Positions 1 to 11,500 of a DNA stretch of 64,000 nucleotides are shown one piece after another. The notes under the pieces were generated by a model that saw only the letters and a list, made by a program, of their open reading frames with translations, did no database searches and was not told the DNA's origin. The position numbers and the translations under genes were made by a program. The DNA is from Branchiostoma floridae (Eukaryota > Chordata > Leptocardii > Amphioxiformes > Branchiostomatidae): the NCBI RefSeq assembly GCF_000003815.2, contig NW_023365763.1, positions 1 through 64,000 of the forward strand, in the 5' to 3' direction. The stretch's first letter is position 1. Each line of letters opens with the position of its first letter.

Positions 1-153
1 ACACATAAAGTTAGTTTGTTTTCTGGATAGTAGACTGGATATATTATATTTGTAGCGCTTAGTTCTCACCTTGCAGCAATGTACCTAACATAAACCTGTT
101 GTACCTGTGGCTATACTACTGTTGTTAACCTGTTAACCAAGAATGTATGGACA

Positions 154-171
154 ATATATATATATATATAT
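154..171. repeat. (TA)n microsatellite in the left flank
   Basis: A short TA run. The rest of positions 1-648 is AT-rich and holds no convincing coding exon. It lies downstream of the minus-strand gene ending at 649 and probably contains its 3' UTR. Confidence 0.8.
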
Positions 172-648
172 GGACCACATTAGCACATTTTATCAATATG
201 GACAGTATATATGTGGACGGCATGAAACTACAATCCATTCAAGTACATTGTACAATCGACCGACTTAATGTCTTTACATTAATATATAACATAGCCTAAT
301 TAGACTAGGTTGTAAACGCAAAATCACATGTTGTCACGAGAGTATTACATTGGAAAACATGTTCTCAATAAGACACATAGAATGGAACAGATTATTGAAA
401 ACAGTCGCTAAGGTTGTTCAAACCCTTTAGCATTAAAAAAGGAAAATACAAAAATGCACGTCTACTTAAACCCCGTAGCACACAAGCCACGTTTGAGGCA
501 AAACGTGGAACATGTCATTAACCGTTACCTTCTGACATGTCCTTACAATATGATGCCAGGAAAGATTACTGAAAATGTTTAATAGAGACTACTGTGACAA
601 TCATGAGTTAGCATAACTTGTACAAGTCGTTAACCCATGCACATTTCC

Positions 649-3132
649 TCACAACATGGTGCCAGGAAAGATGAAGTTAGGGCCCGGTATGTCGTTCCCA
701 GTGGCCCTACAGACTCCAGACATGTAGTCTCGGTCCCAGGCTCCCAGCCAGCTGGTTGGCGACGGCTTCGTCCACTTCTCATCTGGATTCCTGGTTCTGT
801 GCAGCGATAGGGAGGCAATGTTCAACTGATAACGTCATAGTTTTCAGAAAAAGCCTTGTTCAAAATAAAATGGCCAAATATCTATTGCTAGTGAGACAAT
901 GTCAATGTAGAAGACACTAGAAAAGTAATGACAAACAAGAGTATAGTAAAGTAATGCTCCAAACATGACGGGATTGTCCACGGGCCTCATCTCAGCAACA
1001 GATTCCTATTACACAGTTTGCTTTCCAATGCATTCACGACGTGTGACAAATGACACCGTGAGACACAAACGGCGGATGACCTACCTGACAGACAGAAACG
1101 TCCCTGCCTGGCTGTCCTTGACGAACGACTTCTTCATCTTCTCCGTTTCTTCTCCATCTTCGTCAGGATTCCACTCCAGCCCGAGCCTCTTCAGCAGCAA
1201 TCGAAGCGTCTTCTCTTTCCCTCTCGCCAAGGCGCTGTAGTAAAGCAGGCAGTGGAAGAAGTACTCCGGGTGCATCTTTTGTAACTCCAGAGCACGCTGC
1301 ATCGCGCCAACCCACAAGGTCACGGCGTAAAAGATGGTGCTTCCATCAAAAATATCGGAGAATTTTGCGTCATCTCCAAAACTTCGGAATTGTTCGGGTA
1401 CCATCGGTGCCCACCTTAACAAGCCAAGCCGCGTCAGTCCACGAGTAAGCCAGTATACAACTTTTTTAAACCACAATTTTACCCACGACTCAAAGCACTC
1501 CATTCCGTTCCTGTACAGGAATATGTTCTTTGCAGACGGGAAGGCTCGGTACATCAAGTCGCCGATCAGCAGAGAATTGGGTCTTAACTTGTACACGATG
1601 ACATCCCGGTGACGAGGATCTGCCGTCATGAGGTGGTAATTCAGCAGGGTGACGACATTCGTTAAGATCTTCACCTTGTCGTCCTCGTCTGACACGACAG
1701 CCGAGCGCGCCGCGGGGTTGGGAGAGACATCTTTGTTCTGTCGGGCACGTCTGGATCGGAGCACTGCCATATTGATGACGGAGAATACGTCGGGCTCGTT
1801 GGCTGCTTGAGCAATTGAAGTGGCTTCGAATGCTCGTGTGAGGAGGGTGGAACCACATCTTCCTGTGAGAAAAATATGGACTCATTTTAGCTGCTATATG
1901 AATAATTATGCTGTCTTGGTTAAACATCAAACGATCACTGCCTCCGAGTACAGGAAATGGCTTGGAGGTCACAGGAGATGATAGAAGGTTATTTACAGAG
2001 ATTCCAGGTCATGGGGTCAATGGAAGAAGCTACTATTTCACGGGGAGATATTGTTTATGGATATTTCACGAAGCTATATGATCTTGGGACTCTTGGTATG
2101 AAGTACTGATGTTAGGATGATACTGTTTTCAAAAACATAACTTACAGTTGCCGATTTGGCCATATTTTCATAGCTATGGCACTGGTATCATTCAAACGTA
2201 GATTATAACATCATCGTTTCTGTGTATTTATTCGCGTTTGAAATACCTTTGGTAGCCGCTGAAAACATGCCAACAATGTTACCTGTCATGTAGACGAAGA
2301 CATTCTGCACATGCGCAACCTTGTGACGAATGGCATCTGCAACATCTTGGAGATGTGAAAACGGAATGGAGAGGACCTCAGAGGCGGTCCGTCTTTGAGC
2401 CTGTTGGAAAGAAAAGATGCAACTTTTTTTTCTTTTCAAGATAGCCTGTGATAGTTCTCGTTGTCAGAGCAAGTCAAATCTCACAAAAGGCCAATATCCC
2501 CAAGGTCATCGTATTAAGGTGAAATGCTTCTTCACAATCCCACCAAGAAGTCAGGCTATAAAAACTTTAAAAGTTAACCCGTTAAATGCCTGTACGAACC
2601 TCACGAAAGAAGGGGTGAACTTTAAGATCAGTTCCGTCCACTGGTCTCACCAACACTACCGACTCTTGTTCCCAGTCGATGCTGTATACAGAAAACTCGT
2701 TCCCGCGGCTTGTGAAGAACCCCACCACGTCGTTCACCGATTCCATGTTTTCCAGGGGCACGAAATCGTCCAGCGAGTTCAGCGCTAACTGGATTTTTCT
2801 CTTCTTCGGACGAACCCTCCTCGTGTAAGACAAGGATTGCCTCTCCTAGATTTCAATAACGAAGAACAACATAGGAATTCTTGAGAATTAACGATAGGAG
2901 AAAATCCTTCAAGTCTGTGCTCTTTGCATGCAAACTTGCTTTGCTTGTCTGTCATAAATGACTATGTTTATAAAAAGGAGTTACGAACCTTCGGCCAAGG
3001 TGACTGAACTGCTCGGGTCGTCAGGTAAAAGGCGCCGGCAGCGATCCCGACTGCTGTGGCGGCAGCCATTCCCCACATGACACCGGTCGTCAACTGTTCT
3101 ATCATGGTCCAAACCGCTAGAAATCTCGACAT
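649..3132 (-). CDS. Sulfotransferase-like type II membrane protein (5 exons, last junction unresolved)
   Basis: Exons by sense of transcription: 3132-2989, 2845-2600, 2400-2283, 1862-1085, 825-649; about 486 residues. The first four join in frame with GT/AG sites. Residues 17-37 form a hydrophobic Ala/Gly-rich segment after a short N-terminus, as in type II Golgi proteins. The junction of exons 3 and 4 makes GRCGSTLL (residues 170-177), which fits the 5'-phosphosulfate loop of PAPS sulfotransferases. Downstream, IFLYRNGMECFESW fits the 3'-phosphate-binding region with its conserved Arg and Ser. Exon 5 is open and protein-like (WLGAWDRDYMSG, ending FPGTML-stop), but exon 4 ends in phase 2 at its best donor while exon 5 needs phase 0. 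A weaker GTCAGG donor seven bases earlier would fix this. Start: ATG 3132; the longer reading frame upstream begins at TTG. Substrate unknown. The family call is from motifs only. Confidence 0.68.
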
Positions 3133-4697
3133 CGAAAAGACGGTCGGCAACGATCCTATGAATCAGAATTAGAGGATGTCAAGAACTTACTAAGTTTTGG
3201 GTACTGTTAGGCGGTTGAGTTGACAAATAATTTGCGTGATCTTCAGCTATCAGTGACACCCCATCGACCTTGCCTTGACAAGTCTTTGTGATGCTTCACC
3301 TGATAAACATGGCCTAGGGCATTGGCTTTAAACATACCTATTACATCCAAGCAGTATTTACGGTCGGCCACGATTTTTTTCCGTCTGCCTCTTTGTGTAG
3401 CCACTACCAGAATCCAGACAAAAAGCTCTATATCTGCTTGGAGTTGGAGACTGGTATATATCTCGATTCCTCATGTTTAGGTCTAGTTTTGGCATGTCCA
3501 TTCGGGGAGCGACTCAAAGCACTACAAGGCTGGACTCCAGGCGGCAATGCTATCGAACTTATGGGCAAACAAGTTGTCTCTTACGTTATAATTCTAAAAT
3601 TGTGAAAACAGATACTGGATACTATCTTACCTCTTGTAGTGAGTTGTATCGGCAAATTCTATCCGCCCTCTTTCAGTAGGGACGCTTGTCGACCCCGTAT
3701 CTTTGGAGGTGTTGTAAAGGAATGCGTCCTCGCTGCAGGCTGTAACCTGGCTATATTGACAGTATAGGTCAAAATTTGAATGCAGACAGACCGGAAAAAA
3801 TACTAACTTTCTTGTGTGGTCGGGTCAGGGCATCGGAGTCTTTGGTTGTAACAGTGGGGTTCAAGCGCCACCAACTGACTATTCAGATAATGACATTCAT
3901 CACTCTTCTTCAGCTTCCCTAGAATGAACTGACAGAACAAGTTTGCACAACCATCCTGACGACTTAGATTTCAGAATGAAGGTAACTTTTACGCTCGTAT
4001 GAGTTTTGGGGTTCCCAGAAGATGTCATCCATATACTAGTAATCAAATGAAGATGGCCTTATATGTCAAGTCTAAACTGTTGTAACCGCAGTGTGCAACT
4101 GCCACCTTGCAGTTAAGTATCAAACTGCAGGTCATGACAAATCGGTAAAAGCTGACGCCTATCGGTTTACTTAACAACTGCAGTTAAGGTGTGTTTGTGT
4201 GCCCTTTAACCTTTGACACATAAGTCACTAATTGCAAGGAACTGGCATGACTTCCTGTGTGAAAAGGAAAGGGCGAGACGCCGAATTGTGCCAATGTATG
4301 TGCTTCTTGCATCACTTTTAGTATAGTTTTCTTGTGAAAGCATTGTCTCTATATAACAATGTTATAATGTTATGTTGAAAAGTACGTTATTGTGGGAAAA
4401 TGTGGAACAGTCAAGAATAATTTTCAACCCGACAACAGCTGTGCACCATTGGTTTTGTTGGTGTACATTTCCAGAAAATGTTACTTGTGTAAGAGGCGAG
4501 TAGAAACAGTCGTCTGGCTCCCAGGATTCGAACCCGCACCGAACCCGGGCTAATTATGACTGAAGAGAGGTAAGAGGAACCAGGAAACTGACCAAAGCCC
4601 TCGGTTTTCAAGAACCTTTTTTGGCGACACCACAGGAGGTAGCCTAATACTGTAATAGTACATTATTTTACGAGTTGATGCCTGACTGTTGCTGATC
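3133..4697. other. Intergenic, with a tRNA-like box B on the minus strand
   Basis: No credible coding exon. This is the shared upstream region of two divergent genes (sulfotransferase-like on the minus strand, ankyrin-CARD on the plus strand), so promoters of both should lie here, but I see no clear core element. Positions 4524-4534 read GGTTCGAATCC on the minus strand, a perfect RNA polymerase III box B. No full cloverleaf can be folded around it, so it is probably a tRNA-derived SINE remnant. Confidence 0.5.
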
Positions 4698-6536
4698 ATG
4701 AGTTTCAAAACGCCTCATCTTACCAAACTGCCTAAAGCCGAGGACAGGAAGTTGATCAACAAACTTCGCGATGTCTTGCACTCCATTAAGGTACGTGACA
4801 TGACCAAACTGATCAAGCTACTATCCAAGGAAGACAGGCCAGATTTAAACTACCAGGTGCCGTTAAAGAGGAAAGTACTACAGAGGGAGTTTTACAAACA
4901 GTGGGTCAGCCCACTGCAGTATGCTTGCGAGAAAGGCACGCCAGAAATGGTAGGAGCCATTCTAGCTGCAGGGGCCATGGTCAACATCAGACCCCATTCT
5001 CCTTTGACATACGCAATATGCTCCTTAAAAGTCAACCTTGTCGACCGACTGCTACATAGTGGAGCAACGCCAAACGAATCTGGAGACCCAAATGAATGGG
5101 ACATGGCGGCAGCCATTAACTTAAAAGAACGTTGTGTTAACTCCCCAGAGGATGAACAAAAGCGCCGTGAGATAATTACCCTACTGTGCAAGGCTGGTTG
5201 TGATGTGAACATGTGCATGCATTCAAAACAGACTCTCGGAGACAGAGAGATTCTAAACAAAAAGGGAATCAAGATCAGAACTGTCTACCAGCCTCCATTG
5301 CTGTTCCATGCTGTTTCTGAAGGTGACCTTGAAATGTGCAAAGTGCTGCTGGAATCAGGGGCTGAGGTGACTGTGAAAGACTCTCTGTACAACGAAACTG
5401 CGCTCCACATAGCGATGGATAGTACCACCGAGAGAAACCTGCCTATCATTGAGCTGTTGCTTGCCTACGGTGCTGACCCAAACCATGAGTCCAAAGATGG
5501 CTCATCTCTACTCCACCTGGCGGTAAAGCGAGGGAAAATGAAGACTGTAGGCGTGTTGGTACAAGCAGGAACAAACAGAGCCGCGCTCGACAGAGAGGGT
5601 CGTAGCCCGCTCCACCTCGCTGCAGCCGACGGCCACTCGGAATTGGTTGATCTTCTGTGCCTTCCTGAGGTTCTGAACTCACCTGACAAAGACGGTTTAA
5701 CTGCACTTCACCTTGCTGCAGACAGGGGGAGTCTGACCACAGTCCGAGCACTGCTAGACGCAGGGGCGGACAGCGACGTGAAAACACCAGTGACGAAAGT
5801 CTCGCCCTTGGACATGGCCTTGCACAATAACCATCAGAAGGTGGCGGACTTTCTGAAGATGAATCGCCTGTTGCAGTGTGACCATCCTGGAGTGACCCAC
5901 GCGTCAATGCCGGAACTATCGGCTAAAACTCAGGGAAACGCCACCACAAGTCCCAAGATATTGGTCACAGAGCCTGAAGAGGAGAGTCAGAGCCTCAAGG
6001 AGAAGCTGAGAAAGCAAGAACAAGAAATAGAACTCTTGAAACAAGAGATTGATGAACTGAAACAGGAGACAGCCCAGCAAAAAGAAGAGATAACTCAGCA
6101 AAAAGAAGAGATAGATAAGCAGAAAGAGGAGATAAGTCATCTGAAAGAACAACACAGGACAGTCATGACAGAGACGGATAAAACGATAGCATCCCTCCGA
6201 AAGCAGCTACAAAAATACCAAGTCATTCAGTACGAAGAGAACTCAAACCCAGTGCCTATGTCCGACCCCCACAAGCAGGCGCTCATGACCAACTGGCCAC
6301 AGTTTCTACAGGACCTGCATCATGGGGTGGTGGTCCCCTCCCTTGTTGCAGAGGGTATCCTCACCCCCCATATGGAAGAGGAGATCATAAAGGCGTACCA
6401 CACTAGGCGAGACAGAAACACGCACCTGTTGGACATGTTACTCACGAGAGGGGACCAGGCGTTCTACGTGTTTCGCCAGGCCTTGAGAAAGGACCCAGGT
6501 AGTGCACACCTGGCTGCACTACTTAATGTGGACTGA
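4698..6536 (+). CDS. Ankyrin-repeat, coiled-coil, CARD protein (single exon, 612 aa)
   Basis: An uninterrupted frame from ATG 4698 to TGA; the frame extends nine bases upstream only to a TTG, so the ATG is preferred. Residues about 70-390 hold ankyrin repeats with typical cores (GRSPLHLAAADGHSELVDLL, GLTALHLAADRGSLTTVRAL). Residues 425-510 are a long Glu/Lys/Gln coiled coil with near-repeats of QQKEEI and KQKEEI. Residues 524-608 resemble a CARD death-fold: VAEGILTPHMEEEI, then LLDMLLTRGDQAFYVF and LAALL, in the same order as adaptor CARDs such as RAIDD. Inferred role: a cytoplasmic scaffold in apoptosis or innate signalling, ankyrin sensing and CARD recruiting. The missing introns suggest retrocopy origin or an intronless family. 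A MITE starts 10 bases after the stop and appears to supply the polyadenylation signal. Ankyrin and coiled coil are certain; CARD is likely. Confidence 0.85.
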   Translation: MSFKTPHLTKLPKAEDRKLINKLRDVLHSIKVRDMTKLIKLLSKEDRPDLNYQVPLKRKVLQREFYKQWVSPLQYACEKGTPEMVGAILAAGAMVNIRPHSPLTYAICSLKVNLVDRLLHSGATPNESGDPNEWDMAAAINLKERCVNSPEDEQKRREIITLLCKAGCDVNMCMHSKQTLGDREILNKKGIKIRTVYQPPLLFHAVSEGDLEMCKVLLESGAEVTVKDSLYNETALHIAMDSTTERNLPIIELLLAYGADPNHESKDGSSLLHLAVKRGKMKTVGVLVQAGTNRAALDREGRSPLHLAAADGHSELVDLLCLPEVLNSPDKDGLTALHLAADRGSLTTVRALLDAGADSDVKTPVTKVSPLDMALHNNHQKVADFLKMNRLLQCDHPGVTHASMPELSAKTQGNATTSPKILVTEPEEESQSLKEKLRKQEQEIELLKQEIDELKQETAQQKEEITQQKEEIDKQKEEISHLKEQHRTVMTETDKTIASLRKQLQKYQVIQYEENSNPVPMSDPHKQALMTNWPQFLQDLHHGVVVPSLVAEGILTPHMEEEIIKAYHTRRDRNTHLLDMLLTRGDQAFYVFRQALRKDPGSAHLAALLNVD

Positions 6537-6545
6537 GCATTTTAC

Positions 6546-6792
6546 TTAAGGTGCACTGTCGCAGCACTTGCATCAAGCTTGCATCACTGCGGGGTTCAAA
6601 AGATACTCGACGAATTTCAGAGATAATAAATTTTCTTACTTTTTGTGCATTTTGTTGTCTTCTAAGTCATACTTTTACGTATTACGCAATATCTAAATTA
6701 TAAAAAATCGGAGAAAATACAAAACAGCAATGCAGTGAACAAACCCCACAGTGACGCAAGCTTGACACAAGTGCAGTTAGAGTGCACCTTAA
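6546..6792. mobile_element. TTAA-flanked MITE (piggyBac/Kolobok type)
   Basis: Ends GGTGCACT and AGTGCACC are inverted repeats, and similarity continues inward for about 50 bases on each side (for example CAAGCTTGC). TTAA lies directly outside both ends (6546-6549 and 6789-6792). The element body is 239 bases with no transposase. TTAA duplication is typical of piggyBac and Kolobok elements; which one is not decided here. Confidence 0.8.
6625..6630 (+). promoter_or_regulatory. Polyadenylation signal AATAAA for the ankyrin-CARD gene
   Basis: A canonical hexamer 88 bases after the stop, lying inside the TTAA MITE. It is the first canonical signal downstream of the stop, so the transposon probably defines the transcript end. 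Confidence 0.5.
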
Positions 6793-8112
6793 GTACATGT
6801 ACCTTCCCCCAACGTTTGACATTATCTGCTAATGCAAAAGAACTGTTACATACGGTATGAAATGTTGACATATCATAATGTAATGTTAAGTCAGACCAAA
6901 GACATGGGAGTCATATCATTCAACACTTTTTTTAATGAGGTTCTAAGACCTGGTGCTTGTTTTATATAAATGGGTAAAGTATATGGAAACATTTATGAAA
7001 GAAATGATGCTGGAAAACATTTTATCAACACATGATTTTGAATGATGAAAGTCAAAGGGAATTGGGTTAAGTGGAAAATGGTTTTAATGCTTTTATATGA
7101 TTAACATCATGCCACGTAATTCCCATTATAGATTTTCATTACTAATTAATTTGAATATTGTTTATTTCTATTAAGAATTATCTAAAGGTATGTTTATAAT
7201 GCCACATACATATGGTATGCATGTAGAAGTATAAATAACCTTTGGTAATTTTCAACTTTGACATAAGAAAGTAATGTATACTGGTTGTTTGTAAGATTTT
7301 TTATCAAGATTTAAGTAATGATTGATTCATGATTATCAGTATTATTGTCTGTATCTGCAATACGTTTACATTTATATGATAGTCATATTTTTACATGTAA
7401 TTTCCATCAGGGTATCAAATTCTCTTTGAACAAATCTCTTCAAAATGAGACGTGCTATTGTCATAGTATGATGCCTTTTATATAATAGTGCCTGTACTTT
7501 GTTTGGAACATATACCTGGTAAAGATATGTATATTTGTACAATGCAGGTGTTCAAAATTTTAGACTGGTCAGGCAATTAGCAAAGGTGCATTTATGAGAA
7601 GAAAAAAAGAGGTGTATTTTGGAAACTAGGCTTTTGATATCTACATGTACATTTGTATCAATGTAGTAAGCCCTTGTTGTAAAATTCTCTACTTTTATCT
7701 ACTTTTAAATTGTGTAATTCCAAAAGTGCAAAAGGTTTAGTCAGTAGAGAGGTACTTGTTTGTTGCTACATTTATATTTATGTTAATATGTAATACTTAA
7801 CATGCAGTTGTTGCTTCAGTAATATGATAGGCAATTTGCTTAGCCTTACATTTAATTTAGTACTGTGAGAATTTTGGTCCTTTCAGTGTCACTTACAAAA
7901 GGTAGTGAATGCTACCTGAAGTCTGACTGTTTCCAAAATCATACCCAGTTGCTTGAGTGGCTGCTATTTGGCACGTCTGGACATTCATTGACACGTTTAA
8001 GGTGCTAACTGCAATACATACTTGTTTGTATGTGACAATATATTTGCTGGTCAATTATTGTCTCTAATATGTTTTGGGTTAAGCTAGATGCTGTCTACAA
8101 GGGGTGTTCCTA
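6793..8112. other. AT-rich intergenic region, nothing recognised
   Basis: Long AT-rich stretch between two convergent genes. No coding exon or clear repeat found. It probably includes the 3' UTR of the minus-strand TPR gene. Confidence 0.5.
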
Positions 8113-8225
8113 TAGCCTGAGTACCATCCTCTGTAGTGACCGCTGGCTCAGTACTTTTGCTTGCTAAACGTGGTAAGTACTGACTACTGAGTCAGTGGTC
8201 ACTACGGAGGATGGTACTCAGGCTA
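8113..8225. mobile_element. Small palindromic MITE with 9-base target duplication
   Basis: Starts TAGCCTGAGTACCATCCTC and ends with its reverse complement; most of the 113 bases fold back as a hairpin. The nine flanking bases are GTGTTCCTA on the left and GCTTTCCTA on the right (7 of 9 identical), fitting an aged 9-base duplication. It shares its end sequence with the element at 44546-44678. Confidence 0.7.
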
Positions 8226-8582
8226 GCTTTCCTAAAACAGCAGTGCGTACGACTAGAGATTACATTTCTGAATAGAGATGATTTTGAAACCTTAATCAGT
8301 TATCATAAGGCTCAGCAGTCCTTCACCCCCTTGCCCATGCTAATACAAATTTTATATTACCTAGTACATGTAATTTGCATCGCTTAACATGTAACATCCA
8401 AGCTACTCAAGTGAGTACTAGTACTTAACAGAACCTATTCACACTTTGTACGCCAATCTCATATTTTCAAGTATTATCTGTCAAGTACACGTAGATCAGG
8501 GATCAAAATTTTGTTGCCATAATCTCCTGACATGAATCCTATATGCAAGCTAGAAATGAGTAATAACAAAAACTGGCAGTTT

Positions 8583-11500
8583 TTACTTTGGCATCCATCC
8601 GAGTTCCTGAAGTGTTTGAATAGTCTCAACCATTCTGTCAGTCATGCGACCACCAAAAACCTCTGTCATCATGGAGAGAGATCTTTCAAGGTACCGTACA
8701 GCTTCACTGTGATCACCCATGTCCTTTTTGATGAAACCCAGAAGGCGGAGACTTTCAGCGGTGTTAGGACTGGGTGTGTCCTTTCCGTAATGATCCTCTT
8801 GCATGTGAAGTGCTTCTTGCACATGCTTGAATGCCATCGTATAGTTCCCTGCTTTCCAGTACGCGATGCCCAGGCCTTCCAAACTGACCGCTGTGTTTCC
8901 CGAGGGCTTGTTGTGGTAATGTTCTCGGTCAATGCGCAGTGCCTCCTCATGGCACCAGATAGCTTTAGAATGGGACCCAGTATCACTGCATACCTTTCCT
9001 AGGTTGGTATATACCTGGGCAAGGTTTGTCTTGTTAATGCCGATCGTCTTTCCAGCTAGTTCCAGTGCCTGTTCGGCTATCTTCACAGCTTGCTCATTGT
9101 TGTCCAGCTCCCAATGAATGTCGAACAGAACGTTGAGACTTTTGATGACGTCAGGGTGATAAGTGTTATCACTGTACAAATTGTTTTGTATCATCTTCAG
9201 GGACAAGTCTCCGTACCAAAGAGCTGTGTTGTAGTCGCTATCGCGACACATGTTCATGATGCGAGCCAGCTCCCGAAAGCATGATGCTGTAATGTGATGA
9301 GCTACATTCATACCAAAGATCGTGTTGCACATTTGTATGGTCTTCTGGAGCCAGGAGTATGCTCGAACTACCTGGCCCAGTGAGGAGAACAATATACCCA
9401 AGTTGAATCTGATATTCAATATCACCAAGGGTTGCCTTTTTATCTGTTCTTCATCAGTTTTAAAGGTCATTTGCTCTATCTCCACTGCTAGCTCCTTTGC
9501 CCTGTTGATTTCTCCAAGATTGGTAGAAATATCAGCGAGTTGCAACTTTATCAAGATTTCCCATAGTTCTGCATCAAAGTTGATTTCCAATGTGTCCAGA
9601 GATTTCAAGCAGGCTGCACGAGCCTTCTGAAACTGCCCAATGCGAATGTATAAATGTGCCAACGAAAAGCAGCTATCGAAAGACAACTGATGCAGTTCTG
9701 TAAATTCCTCGGTTACTTTCAGTGCCTCAGCATACTTCCCAAGGCTTTGTAGAGTCATGAGGTAACAGTGTAAGAGTCTGGTTGGTTTCTTGTGGTATGC
9801 AATCCTGAGGAGGGGCTCTGCTTCCTTATAGTTCATGAGTCTGAAATGAATGAGTCCCCTCAGCAGGTCACTGTTGCAGTAGAATTCATCACCCAGAAGC
9901 TCGGACACATTTCCAGGTAGGCTGTACTGGAATAATGTCATCTGAAAAATTCTTTCCACGTATTCAGGCTGGTTTTCAGGATCAGATGCTGTTTCTGTTT
10001 CTTTGTGCAAGTTTTTATGTGCTTGTGGATTTTGGCCAACACCATTGCTTGGACCATTGCCTGACTGTGCTTGTGAAAATGCTAAGGGCTTTATTCTAAA
10101 TGGATTTTCAAGAGTTTTGACAAGCGACATCAGATTTTCCAATAGAGAAGGTGAACCAGCCAAGGTGACTTCTATGGATCCCTCGTCTGTGGCACTTTCC
10201 TCTGAACTCCCATATTCTGAGAGAAACTGTGCGACCAGCTTTGGATGTACTTTTATCAGGGCGGGAGGAACGCTCATCATCACAGATACATAAACAAAGA
10301 TCTGTAAGGGTATGTTGGTCTGGTAGAAACGCATCAGCAGAGCAGGGCTTGTTAGCTTGTGCAGCAGATCTTGCTCCCCACTTTTTTGCTCCTTCGGTTG
10401 TAGGACGGGAAGTGTAGTTACTCCTTCCTTTTGCCTACCATATGCAAGATATGTCTGCAGACGTAACAGGGTGGCTATGCTAATTGCCACACTTAGGTTG
10501 TGCGCTCCCATCTCCGAGATGTGCTTGTTGTCTCTCAGAGCATCAATGACCTCCCAGGGAGTGTTCCTCTTTGATTCGAAGCAAATACCAAGATTGTTGA
10601 TTGTCAACGTTGGGAAACGGTAGATCTCTTTCTTCACATCATATTGGAATCCGGGTTTGTAGATGGAATTTATGTCCTTTTGATACTTGTTTGCATCGTG
10701 AAAGAGGGTGATTACTGCCTTCCTGACCAAGTTTGGTGTGGCTGAATCAACTCTTCCTTGGTAGTCTTCCACCAGCCTCTTGTCTCCTTCTATCCAAGTG
10801 ACAGTTGATAGGATCTCAGACAAGTGTTCGTGATCTTCTTTAGCCAAGGCTTGCTTCTCTTGGAGGGATGCCATTTCCGTGGGAGTCATGATAAGTTCTA
10901 AGGCAGGCTTTCCATCGACTGCCTCTCTGCCTAGAGGTGTTTTGCATGCAGAAGGCATGGCCCCGTCAAAAGCAAACCCTCTCGGTGTTTTCCAGTCATA
11001 GAGCCAGTTGTCTTCTATGTCGTTCGAGTTGAAGTTGTTCAGCGACGTGATAGCCATCGAAGGCAGGATGGTCTCTCCGAGATTTATCACTTTCAGATGA
11101 AGGAGTGACGTGAGGTTACGAAAATACTTTTTATGCTGCTCTTTTGCTTCCTCCTCCAGCAGTATTGCAAATTCAAAATCAGAGTACGGTGTCATTTCCT
11201 CCCTAGCCATGGACCCCAGGCCTATGATGGCGTACGTACAGGGTGGCTGACCCAAAGTCTCCCTGCATTCTGCTAACAGCTGCCTCACAAAGTCTTTCAT
11301 TCGTCCCGCTGTTGTGTGGAACATAGAACGAACAGCTTCCACCCAGTTTGCTTCTTTATTCTTAACGTCACTGGATTTTGTGGGGTCACCACTAGTACTG
11401 AAATCGCATAGCATTTCAGTACACTGCAACAGCACTTTACACTCCTTGCGAATATTCTTCAGTCGAGCTTTATGTTGGAGGTCATTACTGTAAGGAAGTG

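Noticed and set aside
4689-4697. Longer ankyrin-CARD frame starting at TTG
   Set aside because: A eukaryotic gene is expected to start at ATG 4698.
8532-10623. Several plus-strand frames of 60-156 codons
   Set aside because: Antisense shadows of the 1138-residue TPR gene.
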